NCBI GenBank assembly: GCA_903927905.1
Contig: CAIYOY010000133.1
Coordinates: 1-41,044, forward strand
Direction: 5' to 3'
DNA from: an uncultured Verrucomicrobiales bacterium
Lineage (GTDB): Bacteria; Verrucomicrobiota; Verrucomicrobiia; Limisphaerales; Palsa-1400
DNA: 41,044 bases
The position numbers and the translations under genes are program-made. The notes below the pieces were generated by a model that saw nothing but the letters and a program-made list of their open reading frames with translations, ran no database searches and had not been told where the DNA came from. This document shows, piece after piece, positions 1-9,034 of this stretch (position 1 is the stretch's first letter; every line of letters starts with the position of its first letter).

Positions 1-120
1 CGCAGTGCCGAAGCCCGAACGCCGGCTGATTTAACCCAGGCGATTGGCCGGGCGTTGGCCACCATCACCCGCCAAGACGCCGTCAATTGGTTTGCCCATT
101 GCGGCTACAGTTTTATTTAA
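1..120 (+). mobile_element. IS630-family transposase, C-terminal fragment
   Basis: The frame is open from the first base and ends in TAA at 118-120, giving 39 residues that close with the motif NWFAHCGYSFI. A Trp-Phe-x-His-Cys-Gly-Tyr tail is the usual end of IS630-type DDE transposases, which cut and paste DNA at TA targets. Only the C-terminus is visible, so neither intactness nor the catalytic DDE residues can be judged. No terminal inverted repeat could be fixed because the other end lies outside the window. The imperfect palindrome at 147-162 (CCCTAGGCCCGTAGGG), shortly downstream, may belong to the element end. Confidence 0.7.
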
Positions 121-957
121 TTTGCTCTAATGCCGTAGCTGACTATCCCTAGGCCCGTAGGGCCGACCTGTCTATAATACAAGCAGGCAAAAAATTCTGA
201 GCACCATAAGTGCGGCCTATTCTGCCTTTAACCCACTTTCGAAGGGACGATTTTCAAGAGTCCCTGACTGAGCCTGAAATATGAAATTTCAAATTTCAAA
301 TTTTAAATTCCTCCTGTTATTTTCTATCGGCTATCGTCTATTTTGCAGCCCTTTCTTGATCTCTGTGTTCTATTGTGGCCATTAATTTCTTCTCCGCGTT
401 CCTCCGCGCAACTCTGCGTCTCTGCGTTTAAATTCCGTTCCCACTTTCTTCCCGTAGCGCCTTGGCGTAGGGGGATCCACCGGGCTGAAAAATTAAGAGA
501 ATAGTGAGAAATATGAGAACCGTGTCCATGGTGTACACGACACCCGCCCCTTTTCCTGCCAAACTCCCTTCATGAACGAAACATATTTATTACAGACGCC
601 CATAGCTGGACGATTGACCGCCGTCCAGCCCTCCCCGTTTTCGTTCGCGTGGTTCGAGTTTTTCGCGGTTAAAAATCCCCCTCACTCCGATATTTCACAA
701 AAAGACAAAACCAGCCAGAACAAGGCAAATCAAGGTAGAACAAGCCAAAACAAGGTGAGCCTCCAAAAAAAATTCCGCACCGCCGAAACACGGGGTGTGA
801 TTATAAGTGGGTGGCATGGTGGGGCGAGTCGTACCCGCGAGCCGGGGTGGTTTCTGCGGAAAACAATTAACTTCCCCAGCCGCTTTTTTAATCACACCCC
901 GAAACAGCCCAATCCACACTTCCTTATCCTCCATCCCTCTGCTACCTTCCTCACCGG
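121..957. other. gene-poor, repeat-rich intergenic region
   Basis: No convincing gene is seen in these 837 bases. They hold an A/T palindromic run at 281-310 (repeated AAATTTC units), a degenerate tract at 361-430 made of variants of CTCTGCGTCTCTGCGTT and CTCCGCGTTCCTCCGCG, and an A-rich imperfect tandem tract at 693-758 built on AACAAGGYAAA-like units. TATAAT occurs at 173-178 without a good -35 box. An open frame at 572-961 crosses the tandem tract, has no recognisable protein features and overlaps the next gene start, so it is not called. Confidence 0.6.
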
Positions 958-2070
958 ATGAATTCCATTACCGTGCCATTTGAAATCAGCGACCCGATCA
1001 ACGCCAAAATTCTGGCCGTCTCCGAAGACAAAATCCAGGGCTTCCAGCGCGATCCCTTTGCCGAAATCGCCCACCAATCCGGCGTCGAACTTCCCCTCGT
1101 CATCGAACGCATCCGCGCCATGCTCGAAGGCGGCACCATCCGTCGCGTCCGCCAAACCCTCCTCGCCACCAACCTCGCCCAGGGCGCGCTCGTCGCCTGG
1201 CAAGTGCCGCAGGACAAACTCGATTCCGGCTTCGATTACCTCTTTCAACAAGACCCGTTTTCCGGCCACGTCGTCACCCGTTCCACCGATACCGCCACCA
1301 CCGGTTCCAATTACAAACTCTGGACCACCTTGAAAGTGCCGCAGGGATTTTCCATGCAGCGCCACTGCGAATTTCTCGCCACCAAAATCGGCGCCGACCA
1401 TTTCCGCATCATGCCCGCCAAACGCCTCTTCGCCCTCGGCGTCGGCCACATGCGCCGTCGCGGCATGGAACCCGGTGCCAAAGCCGATGTCCCCGCCGAA
1501 GTCACCGAAGTCGCCATCGCCGAACTCAACGAACTCGAATGGCGCATCCTTGTCGCGCTGAAGCGCGAACTGGAACCGCACGAAATCATTCAAGACCTCT
1601 GGCGCGCCCGCGCCGCCGAAGCCAAAGTCCCGCTCGAAACCTTTTGCGAAATCGCCGAAGACCTAAACCGCCGCAAAATCATCGGTCGCTTCTCCACCTT
1701 CCTTGAGCATGTCAAACCCTTGAAAGACGGCGATCGCGTCACCCGTTTCAACGCCTTGTTCCACTGGGCCGTCCCGCCGGGGCGCGAAATCGAAGCGGGC
1801 CGGGAAGTGGGCCGTCACTACATCATGACCCACGCCTACTGGCGCGAAGGCGGCCCCGAATTTCACAACGTCAACGTCATGGGAGTCGCTCACGGCACCG
1901 AAAAACCGACCGTCCTCGCCCACAAAGCCGCCATAGACGAACACCTGAAAACGATTGGCATCCCTGTCAGCTATACGAACGTCTTCTGGGGTGGCCGCAG
2001 CGAAATCAAACCCTCCGAAATCGCACCCTCCGCCTACCTCGAATGGTGCGAAAAAGTGGGTTTGAAGTGA
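958..2070 (+). CDS. two-domain Lrp/AsnC-type protein, siroheme decarboxylase-like (AhbA-AhbB / NirD-L fold)
   Basis: This 370-residue protein contains two copies of a winged-helix plus ferredoxin-like (Lrp/AsnC) unit. In copy 1 the helix-turn-helix lies at about 10-65 (ending in GGTIRRVRQTL), followed by the effector-like half with VAWQVP at about 80. Copy 2 starts near residue 190 (LNELEWRILVALKREL) and includes KIIGRFSTFLEH, FHWAVPPG and a late MTHAYWREGGPEFHNVNVM. The order 'RRxxxxL...-AxWxVP-...-HxYxR...P.FN.N.M' matches siroheme decarboxylase subunits AhbA/AhbB and NirD/L/G/H, which remove acetate side-chain carboxyls from siroheme in the alternative haem or haem d1 routes. Those enzymes are usually separate subunits that pair up; here both units are one chain. 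No other haem gene is nearby. A DNA-binding Lrp-type regulator is the alternative. The ATG at 958 is the only sensible start. Confidence 0.6.
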   Translation: MNSITVPFEISDPINAKILAVSEDKIQGFQRDPFAEIAHQSGVELPLVIERIRAMLEGGTIRRVRQTLLATNLAQGALVAWQVPQDKLDSGFDYLFQQDPFSGHVVTRSTDTATTGSNYKLWTTLKVPQGFSMQRHCEFLATKIGADHFRIMPAKRLFALGVGHMRRRGMEPGAKADVPAEVTEVAIAELNELEWRILVALKRELEPHEIIQDLWRARAAEAKVPLETFCEIAEDLNRRKIIGRFSTFLEHVKPLKDGDRVTRFNALFHWAVPPGREIEAGREVGRHYIMTHAYWREGGPEFHNVNVMGVAHGTEKPTVLAHKAAIDEHLKTIGIPVSYTNVFWGGRSEIKPSEIAPSAYLEWCEKVGLK

Positions 2071-2154
2071 AGTGGTCGCATCTTATCATTGTCCTTCTCG
2101 TCCTAACCCATTGTCAAACCAAGGGCTTAAATTATGCCGGAGCGCTGGATAAGA

Positions 2155-2250
2155 TTCTCCCTCTCCGCTCCATCGGATGGAGGGGAGAGAGCACCGCGAG
2201 CGGTGCAACAACCAACTGTCCTGACTGCCGGGGTGAGGTGAGGTTTCTTA
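2155..2250. repeat. dispersed intergenic repeat, copy 1 (longer form)
   Basis: The 35 bases at 2155-2189, which contain the palindrome CTCCATCGGATGGAG, are identical to 23891-23925. The flank GGGGTGAGGTGAGG is also shared (here 2230-2243). In this copy about 40 bases that include a small palindrome (CACCGCGAGCGGTG) separate the two shared blocks; in the other copy they are only 4 bases apart. The element lies between the stop of the Ahb-like gene and the next start. No gene is seen in 2071-2346. Confidence 0.75.
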
Positions 2251-2346
2251 ACTGCCAATCAAGGACAGTGTCCAAATGCACCCAAGTGAAGTTGTTTAGA
2301 CATTTCCCACTCGCCACGGTTTTAAAATCAAGCTAGATTAAAACCG

Positions 2347-4776
2347 TTGAACTCTTTCGCGAAATTCCGTTCGTTTGGCATTGCGTTCTTATCCGCAATG
2401 CTGCTTTTCACTGCGCCTCCTTCCCGCGCCCAAACCCTCAACCTCCCGTCTCGCCCCGTCAATGCCATGACCGGGACGCAGTTCGCCAACTTCGCCGCCA
2501 ATATGAGCGAGACTGCCCGGGAGAACTGGATTTATGCCCAGGTGGCCGCCGGCAACATCCCCAGTTGGATGAAAACCCTTTCGCTCGTCACCACCAACGC
2601 CACCATCAACAGCGTCAATCATACCGTCAGTTATTACACCACGCCCGATTATTTGGCCGTCGGCTCCGATACTGATTACCTTTTGCAACCGATGTCCCCC
2701 TTGCTGGCTCAACGCCTGTCTCGACTTTTAAATTGCACGTTGCCGACCCGCAAGATGGTCAGCGACACTTGGACCAAAGCGGCAGTCAAGCTGGCGCCCA
2801 ATACCATGACTCCGTTCAACCTCGAATTATCTTTTTACACGAACAATCTGGCCATCTGGGCGCAGCGACAAACCTATCTTCCATCCTTTCCTCTCGGCTC
2901 GCTCGTTTCCGGTGATAAAAAAGACGTGATCATCTCCACTCTTATTTATAACAATCTGCAAACAGGTGTGCCCAATCCAGTCGTGATCTTCGGCTGGTAC
3001 TATCAAAATGGCACTTACATCCAGGGCGAGGTCAACGTCCACGATCAGACCTACATGGATTACAGCCACGGCGATCGCATGGTGCAGCAAGCCATCACTG
3101 TGGACGGTTCGCCCAACACCGTGACCAATGTTCTCACCGATCCAAATCTCGCCGCGCTCCTGAGCGATGAAACCACCTTCACCGGCAACACCATCCCACA
3201 ACCTTATTACACAGTCTCTGCCGTCGCGCCACTCATCATGACCCAGCCGTATAACCGTGCCATTCGTCAGGGAGATGCTGCGGTCTTTACCGTCGTTTCG
3301 ATCGGTGACGCACCTTTGGCCTATCAATGGAAACTCAATTCCGTCGCCATCGCCGGCGGAACAAATTCGAGCCTGACCCTGACTAACACCCAGTCCGCCA
3401 GCGCCGGGACTTATACCGTGGTCGTCACCAATGCCACCGGTTCCGCCACCAGTTTGCCCGCCTGGCTGACCGTCAGCACCACCAATTATCCGCTCCTGTT
3501 TTCTGATAACTTTGACACCGACACTTCCGCCAATTGGAGCCTCTACTGGGGTGCGGCCGATAACGTGGCTGATTTCACCACCAATTGGGCCTTCAATTAC
3601 GGCGCGACGGCCTACACCTATAACAGCGTGACCAACCTGATTCCGCCCGCGCCGAATTCCACCAACGGCACCGCCATCGGCACCAAGTTGACAGTCAATA
3701 GCGATGCGAACGGCATCATCGCCGGAGTGAACCTTTATCTCAAAAACCATTCCTTCAGCAACAACTACGCGCTCAAATTTGACATGTGGATCAACTATCC
3801 CGGCGGCGCAGGGGGTGCCGGTGCCAGCGGCACGACCCAATTTCCCATTTTCGGACTCAACCACACCGGCACGGAACCCAATTGGGGCGCGACCAACAAT
3901 ACCACCGCCACCGATGGCATCTGGTTTGCCGTGGATGGCGAAGATGGCTCCACTCGAAACTATCGCGCCTATGTCGGCAATGCCTCTGGTCTGCAAACCG
4001 AATTGATCGGCGCCCCCAGCGGCGTCACTCTGCCGGTCAGCAATACCAATGTTTTTTCCACGCCGCCATTTGAAACCTCCGGCGCTGTCGGCAAAAACTG
4101 GGTCGCGGTCGAACTCAATCAAATCAACGGCACCCTGACGTGGAAGATCAACGGCGCGGTCATCGCCCAGCGCGCCAACACCTCCGCTTTCACCAATGGC
4201 ACCGTCATGCTCGGCCTGATGGACATCTTCTCCTCCATCGCCAGTCCTGTTGCGGATTGTTTCGTTTTGTTTGATAATGTACGGGTTGAAGACCCGAGCG
4301 CCACTCCCACCGTCGCGCCGTCCATCAATACCCATCCCCAGGGCCTCAACGTCAATCCCGGCACCAACGTGACGTTCAATGTCACCGCCGTCGGCACCAG
4401 CCCCTTCAACTACCAATGGTTTTTCAACGGCTCATCCCTTTCGGCCCAAACCAATGCCAACCTTACTCTCACGAATGCCCAACTTTCCAACGTCGGCTCC
4501 TACTCCGTGCAAGTCAGCAACGGCGCCGGTTCCGTCCTGAGCAATCCCGGCGTCCTCACGGTGACCACCAATTCCACGCTCAGCGCGCTGCCGATGGCCA
4601 ATTCTCAAATCCGCTTTTCCGTCGTCGGTGCAACCAATTTCAATTACACCATAGACATTTCCAGCAACCTCTTTAATTGGAATTCGGTTTATACCGGACG
4701 TCCGAGCTTTGTTTTCACCGACCAGATTTCGACCAACGTTATTGCGCGCTATTATCGCGCCCATCTGGGGCCTTAA
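2347..4776 (+). CDS. secreted modular protein: unknown N-terminal domain, two Ig-like domains, LamG-like domain
   Basis: The 809-residue exported protein starts at TTG (2347), chosen because it gives a complete signal peptide (RSFGIAFLSAMLLFTAPPSRAQ, cut near residue 29). Residues about 30-285 form a conserved domain seen in secreted proteins of Verrucomicrobiota, Planctomycetota and Bacteroidota; I know no function for it. Its landmarks are LPTRKMVSD, SGDKKDV and DYSHGDRMV. Then come an Ig-like domain at about 300-375 (YQWKLN ... AGTYTVVVTNATG), a concanavalin/LamG-like domain at about 385-650 (FSDNFDTDTSANWSLYWG ... FVLFDNVRVED), a second Ig-like domain at about 655-740 (YQWFFNG ... GSYSVQVSNGAGS), and a final beta module ending FTD...YYRAHLGP. 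The last module resembles the ends of the proteins at 4873 and 14424. It is probably a cell-surface or extracellular protein. Spacing to the next gene is 96 bases. Confidence 0.75.
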   Translation: MNSFAKFRSFGIAFLSAMLLFTAPPSRAQTLNLPSRPVNAMTGTQFANFAANMSETARENWIYAQVAAGNIPSWMKTLSLVTTNATINSVNHTVSYYTTPDYLAVGSDTDYLLQPMSPLLAQRLSRLLNCTLPTRKMVSDTWTKAAVKLAPNTMTPFNLELSFYTNNLAIWAQRQTYLPSFPLGSLVSGDKKDVIISTLIYNNLQTGVPNPVVIFGWYYQNGTYIQGEVNVHDQTYMDYSHGDRMVQQAITVDGSPNTVTNVLTDPNLAALLSDETTFTGNTIPQPYYTVSAVAPLIMTQPYNRAIRQGDAAVFTVVSIGDAPLAYQWKLNSVAIAGGTNSSLTLTNTQSASAGTYTVVVTNATGSATSLPAWLTVSTTNYPLLFSDNFDTDTSANWSLYWGAADNVADFTTNWAFNYGATAYTYNSVTNLIPPAPNSTNGTAIGTKLTVNSDANGIIAGVNLYLKNHSFSNNYALKFDMWINYPGGAGGAGASGTTQFPIFGLNHTGTEPNWGATNNTTATDGIWFAVDGEDGSTRNYRAYVGNASGLQTELIGAPSGVTLPVSNTNVFSTPPFETSGAVGKNWVAVELNQINGTLTWKINGAVIAQRANTSAFTNGTVMLGLMDIFSSIASPVADCFVLFDNVRVEDPSATPTVAPSINTHPQGLNVNPGTNVTFNVTAVGTSPFNYQWFFNGSSLSAQTNANLTLTNAQLSNVGSYSVQVSNGAGSVLSNPGVLTVTTNSTLSALPMANSQIRFSVVGATNFNYTIDISSNLFNWNSVYTGRPSFVFTDQISTNVIARYYRAHLGP

Positions 4777-4872
4777 AGGCCACGCTTCCCGGCCAAGTTT
4801 GGCGAATTCGTCATTGCTATTTTCTATTCGTTCTGAGAGGGTGAAACGCTGCGTTAATTCACGCGTCAGTAT

Positions 4873-6906
4873 ATGAAACGTTTCTTTGCCTTCTCGATTG
4901 TCTTTATTCATCTCGCCTTGCGTTCGGCCTTGGCCTCGGGCCTCACGGTTGCCGTTAGTCCAGTCGCAGTCACCAACGACTACGTCGGCGCGATCTCGAT
5001 CAACATCTCCAACCTCGTCTCCGGCCATTCGGTCCGGGTGGAGCGTATCCTCGATGCCAATGGCAACGGAGTGATTGATGCCGGCGAAATTTCCTACCAA
5101 ACTTTCATCGTCACCAACGGCCAGCTTCCCCTCATCGGCGGCGTTCGTAATCTCAATGTTCCCGGTGACGAGGACTTGACCAGCGACACCGTCATTCAAA
5201 CCAGGGTTCCTTATCCTGATCTCAGCGGCACCTTGGACAAGATTGCGGCCAAATGGGTTTATCGCGTGACCGACATCTCCAACGGATCCACGGGCACGTG
5301 CGCCTTCACCACTTTGCAAAAAATCTATCCGCAGGGTGTCACCGGCCAGATCGTCGCGGCCGGCTCCGGCGCGCCCATCACCAATTGCCCCGTTGTTCTC
5401 GTCAATTTCAATTCCGATGGCGGCTTTGGCGCCATGACTGATGCCAATGGCAATTACACACTTTATTGTCCTCCCGCCCTGCAGTACGCCGTTCTGCCGA
5501 TCGCCTCGAGTGTGATTGGCGATCAATCGCTCAGTTTCAGCGTTAGTTCTAATTTATTCACCACTAATAATCTGACCAATACGTTCGCCGACCGCACTAT
5601 TTCGGGTCAAATCACTGATAGCGTGACTGCCAACGGCATCGCCGGTGTTTTTATCCAGGCCCAGGCCGGCGGCGAAGGCGGCTTGATGGCCGTGGGCTTC
5701 ACCGACACCAACGGCAACTACAGCATCCCGGTCAATTCCGGCCAATGGCAGGTCAAGCTGGACGGCGCGGCAGGTGCCGAACAGGGCTACATCATCCTGA
5801 ATAAAAAACTGAATGCCGATACCTCGTCCGGCAGCGTTTCCGGCAAGAACTTTCAACTGGCCAAAGCCACCGCGCTGATTTACGGCAGCGTTAAAGACAA
5901 CCTGACCAATGCGGTTCCTGGCCTGCGCATGGATGCCAACGATAATTCCAACAATAACGATATTCGCGGAGCCACGGACGCGAATGGCAATTACTCCATC
6001 GCCACCCTGGCCTCGACCTATAACATCGGGCCGGACAACAACGCGCTGAGCGGTCTGCCTTATGCTACTGCCAGTTCGACCAACGTGACCATGACCAACG
6101 GGCAGGCGCTGGCGGTGAATTTTATTCTTACGCGTGTCACCGCCCATCTGCGCGGATTCGTCCATTATGCCAATGGCAGTCCGGTGACCAATATTCAAGT
6201 CGCTGTTTCGCCGAATTCTGATTTAACTGGCAACTCCAGCATCTATATCAAGGTTGGCAGTGATGGCAGCTTTGACGCGGGCGTTTACAGCAATTCGTGG
6301 CGCGTGGCCCTGGAGGTGCAATCGGCCAACGATGCCAACATTGTCGGCCCCAACATTAATTTCAATGTTACTGATGGCGTGGATCAAAATAACATCATTT
6401 TGATTGTTTATCCCACTACCGCGCAAATCATCGGCAATGTCTCTGATAGCACCACGGCTCCGGTGGTGAATCTTGACGTCTTTGGCAACTGTGTCGTCAA
6501 TGGAACCAATTACAATGCCACCGGCCTGACCGATTCGAGCGGTAATTATTTCATGAAGGTGTTTCCGTCCGGTTGGAATGTTTTTCCTTCCGGGAGCGAC
6601 CTGGTTGGTCGTGGATACGTTATCCCTCCCGATCAAGTGACCACCGTGATTGGAGCCAATAATCAGACGGTGAATTTTGTGGTTCATGCCCCGGGACATA
6701 CGGGTCCTTCGTTGCTCAATGCGGCCCGGGTCGGCACCCAGTTCCAATTCCAGGTTGGCGGCAGTGTCAGTCAAAGTTACCGGGTCGAAGCCACCAGTGA
6801 TTTTATTACCTGGGTTCCACTCAAGACCAATGTGGGCAACTTTTTTTTTGCCGACACCAATGCCTTCCTCACCAACCGCATTTACCGCGCCCGCGAATGG
6901 CCATAG
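4873..6906 (+). CDS. secreted protein with repeated carboxypeptidase-regulatory-like domains
   Basis: This is a 677-residue protein with an N-terminal signal peptide (FAFSIVFIHLALRSALAS). Residues about 62-74 (DANGNGVIDAGE) form an EF-hand-like calcium-binding loop. From about residue 155 the chain is a series of about five beta-sandwich units of the carboxypeptidase regulatory-like (CarboxypepD_reg/Cna-B) type. Each carries a G-x-V/I ... G-x-x-TD-x-NGNY pattern, for example MTDANGNYTLYC, FTDTNGNYSIPV, ATDANGNYSIAT and LTDSSGNYFMKV. The C-terminus (SYRVEATSDFITWVPL ... TNRIYRAREWP) is the same kind of terminal module as in the protein before it. No catalytic domain is visible. I infer a surface or extracellular matrix role, possibly co-expressed with the upstream gene. 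Confidence 0.75.
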   Translation: MKRFFAFSIVFIHLALRSALASGLTVAVSPVAVTNDYVGAISINISNLVSGHSVRVERILDANGNGVIDAGEISYQTFIVTNGQLPLIGGVRNLNVPGDEDLTSDTVIQTRVPYPDLSGTLDKIAAKWVYRVTDISNGSTGTCAFTTLQKIYPQGVTGQIVAAGSGAPITNCPVVLVNFNSDGGFGAMTDANGNYTLYCPPALQYAVLPIASSVIGDQSLSFSVSSNLFTTNNLTNTFADRTISGQITDSVTANGIAGVFIQAQAGGEGGLMAVGFTDTNGNYSIPVNSGQWQVKLDGAAGAEQGYIILNKKLNADTSSGSVSGKNFQLAKATALIYGSVKDNLTNAVPGLRMDANDNSNNNDIRGATDANGNYSIATLASTYNIGPDNNALSGLPYATASSTNVTMTNGQALAVNFILTRVTAHLRGFVHYANGSPVTNIQVAVSPNSDLTGNSSIYIKVGSDGSFDAGVYSNSWRVALEVQSANDANIVGPNINFNVTDGVDQNNIILIVYPTTAQIIGNVSDSTTAPVVNLDVFGNCVVNGTNYNATGLTDSSGNYFMKVFPSGWNVFPSGSDLVGRGYVIPPDQVTTVIGANNQTVNFVVHAPGHTGPSLLNAARVGTQFQFQVGGSVSQSYRVEATSDFITWVPLKTNVGNFFFADTNAFLTNRIYRAREWP

Positions 6907-6934
6907 GAGCGCCGGGCCTTGCCCGGCCCGCTCC
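6906..6934. terminator. GC-rich hairpin after the secreted protein gene
   Basis: GGAGCGCCGGGC pairs with GCCCGGCCCGCTCC with a small bulge, immediately after the stop codon. There is no T-run, so it is either a weak terminator or an intergenic palindromic element of the kind seen elsewhere in the window. Confidence 0.35.
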
Positions 6935-6986
6935 ATCCACACGTTCTCTGCTTGCTGAATACTGAATACTGATTATTTTTCTGATC

Positions 6987-8894
6987 ATGACCCTAACGCG
7001 CCAACTTGTCGCCCTCGCCCTAACCGCGTTCACCATCGCCGCCGCCCCTTACCAAGATCTCAACACCCCGCGCACTTTTCCGAACATCTCTTCCAAACAG
7101 GAATGGCAAACACGCGCCCAGAAAATTCGCGAACAAATCCTGATCAGCGCGGGGCTTTTCCCCATGCCGGAAAAAACTCCGCTCAAATCAAAAATCTTCG
7201 GCAAAATCATGCGCGACGGTTACAGCGTGGAGAAAGTTTATTTCCAATCGCTGCCCGGATTTTACATGGGCGGGAATCTCTACCGGCCAGTGGGGCAGGG
7301 GAACGGCCCGTTCCCTGCGATCCTTAATCCGCATGGCCACGCCGCCGAGGGCCGTTTGGCTGATGACAAATCGTTCAGCGCCGCCGCTCGCTGCATCAAT
7401 TTCGCCCGGCAGGGCATGATCGCGTTTTCCTACGACATGGTTGGGTTTAACGACACCCATTTTCCGTATCCCGAAGGTTTCGTCGCCGGTCCCACCAACG
7501 CTTACAAAACCCATCGGCAATTTGCCACTAATGCCGAATGTCTCCTTTGGAATATCAATCTGCTCGGCCTGCAAACGTGGGACAGCATTCGCGCCCTCGA
7601 TTTTCTTGAGACGCTGCCTGACGTGGACAAAACCCGGCTCGCCTGCACCGGCGAATCAGGCGGCGGCACTCAGACCTATATGCTCGGCGCGGTGGATGAC
7701 CGCCTCGCTGCCCAGGCTCCCATCGTCATGGTCAGTCATATCATGCAAGGGGGTTGCAGTTGCGAAAATGCTCCCGGTTTGCGCCTGGATTATTCCAACG
7801 TGGAAATCGCCGCCGTTCCCGCGCCGCGTCCGCAGCTTCTGGTCGCAGCCAGCGGCGATTGGACCAAAGACACACTGACGATGGAAGGCCCCTCGATCCA
7901 AAGCATCTATAAACTTTTTGATCAAGCCAACCAATTTCATTACGTGCGCTTCGATTTCCCCCATAATTACAATCGCACCAGCCGTGAAGCGGTTTATCAA
8001 TGGCTCGGCGATGCCTTCCTGCACCGGGCCGATGCCGACATCATCAAAGAGACCGCTTACACCAAAGAACCCGACCTTGATCTGCGGGTTTTTCCAGGTG
8101 GCAAACTTCCGGGCGACGCGGTCACCCAGCAGCAACTGATCGAGTGGATGATGAAACGAACCAAAACCCAACTCGCCGCCCTGGAAAAAAATCCCGTCGA
8201 ACATCAAAAATTTCTGCGCACCGCCTGGCAGCATATCCTGCAACTCAACCTGCCCAAGGGCATGGTCAAATCCGACTTTGGCCTGACGCAGGAAACAGTC
8301 AATTACACGCGCTCTAGAGTCAACATGCAGCGCACTGGAAAAGGCGACCGTCTATCCGCCTGGCTGTTTTATCCGACGACAAATCTCCAACACACCTTTG
8401 TCATTGTTGCCGACCAGCCCGGCTGTCTAAACACCAGTGATGAGCCTATTGGTCTGGCCGAAAAACTTCTGGCCCGCGGGTATCCCATCCTGTTGCCGGA
8501 TGTTTTTCAATCCACCGATAAACACAAGGAAGTCGAACTCTATTACACCACCTACAACAAAACTCTCATGCAGGAACGGGTCCAGGACTTGATCGCCGCC
8601 TCCGCTTTTGTCCATATCGCCAGTGAAGCGGCTAAAAATCGCATCGTTATTTGCGGCGGCCCAAGCGCCATTCTGGCCTCCCCCCATGTGGACGCGGTCC
8701 TCGCTGACTGCCAACAACGCAATTTCACCGACGAAAAAACCTTATTGGAACCCGATCTGTTCGTTCCTGGAATTCAGGCCATTGGCGGCTTCGCCGCTCT
8801 CGCTGATCCCAAAACCGTCCACCTTCATAACATCAAAAAATCCGCGAAACTGGACGAGGACGCTGTGGTCAAATGGGTGTCGCAAGTTAAATAG
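6987..8894 (+). CDS. secreted alpha/beta hydrolase, acetyl xylan esterase-like
   Basis: This 635-residue exported protein has the signal peptide TRQLVALALTAFTIAAAP. It carries an alpha/beta-hydrolase core: an NPHGH strand for the oxyanion region (about residue 112), the nucleophile elbow GESGGG with Ser224, the Cys-containing loop GGCSCENAPGLR (about 255), and the probable catalytic His326 in DFPHNYN. This arrangement is typical of the acetyl-xylan-esterase/dienelactone-hydrolase-like proteins common in Planctomycetota and Verrucomicrobiota, which are thought to deacylate plant or algal polysaccharides. The second half (about 430-635) resembles another hydrolase-like fold (FVIVADQPG ... ICGGPSAI) without a clear nucleophile. 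The ATG at 6987 is chosen for the signal peptide. The DUF1080-like gene at 9035 is convergent. Confidence 0.75.
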   Translation: MTLTRQLVALALTAFTIAAAPYQDLNTPRTFPNISSKQEWQTRAQKIREQILISAGLFPMPEKTPLKSKIFGKIMRDGYSVEKVYFQSLPGFYMGGNLYRPVGQGNGPFPAILNPHGHAAEGRLADDKSFSAAARCINFARQGMIAFSYDMVGFNDTHFPYPEGFVAGPTNAYKTHRQFATNAECLLWNINLLGLQTWDSIRALDFLETLPDVDKTRLACTGESGGGTQTYMLGAVDDRLAAQAPIVMVSHIMQGGCSCENAPGLRLDYSNVEIAAVPAPRPQLLVAASGDWTKDTLTMEGPSIQSIYKLFDQANQFHYVRFDFPHNYNRTSREAVYQWLGDAFLHRADADIIKETAYTKEPDLDLRVFPGGKLPGDAVTQQQLIEWMMKRTKTQLAALEKNPVEHQKFLRTAWQHILQLNLPKGMVKSDFGLTQETVNYTRSRVNMQRTGKGDRLSAWLFYPTTNLQHTFVIVADQPGCLNTSDEPIGLAEKLLARGYPILLPDVFQSTDKHKEVELYYTTYNKTLMQERVQDLIAASAFVHIASEAAKNRIVICGGPSAILASPHVDAVLADCQQRNFTDEKTLLEPDLFVPGIQAIGGFAALADPKTVHLHNIKKSAKLDEDAVVKWVSQVK

Positions 8895-8900
8895 GCGATA

Positions 8901-9005
8901 GGAGCGCGGCATTGATGCCGCTTCCGCGTGAATTCAGGAAAAATTTCGCAGCAAGGAAAACACCTCTTGGCAGGCTACTCTCAAGCGGGATAAATCCCGC
9001 GCTCC
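8901..9005. repeat. paired palindromic intergenic element
   Basis: The outer arms GGAGCGCGG (8901-8909) and CCGCGCTCC (8997-9005) are exact reverse complements. Inside each arm lies another perfect hairpin: GCGGCATTGATGCCGC (8906-8921) and GCGGGATAAATCCCGC (8985-9000). It sits between two convergent genes, as REP/BIME-type elements often do, and may also help termination. Confidence 0.65.
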
Positions 9006-9034
9006 CGATCATCGGTTTTGATCGCACCCCAAAA

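Noticed and set aside
572-961. 129-codon open frame before the Ahb-like gene
   Set aside because: It runs across an A-rich tandem tract, has no family features or signal, and overlaps the start of a well-supported gene.
2043-2336. 97-codon frame after the Ahb-like gene
   Set aside because: It overlaps that gene and crosses the dispersed repeat; the residue pattern is not protein-like.
2827-4416. 529-codon frame on the minus strand
   Set aside because: It mirrors the secreted modular protein; Gly/Val/Asp-rich with no domains. The plus-strand protein has signal peptide and domains.
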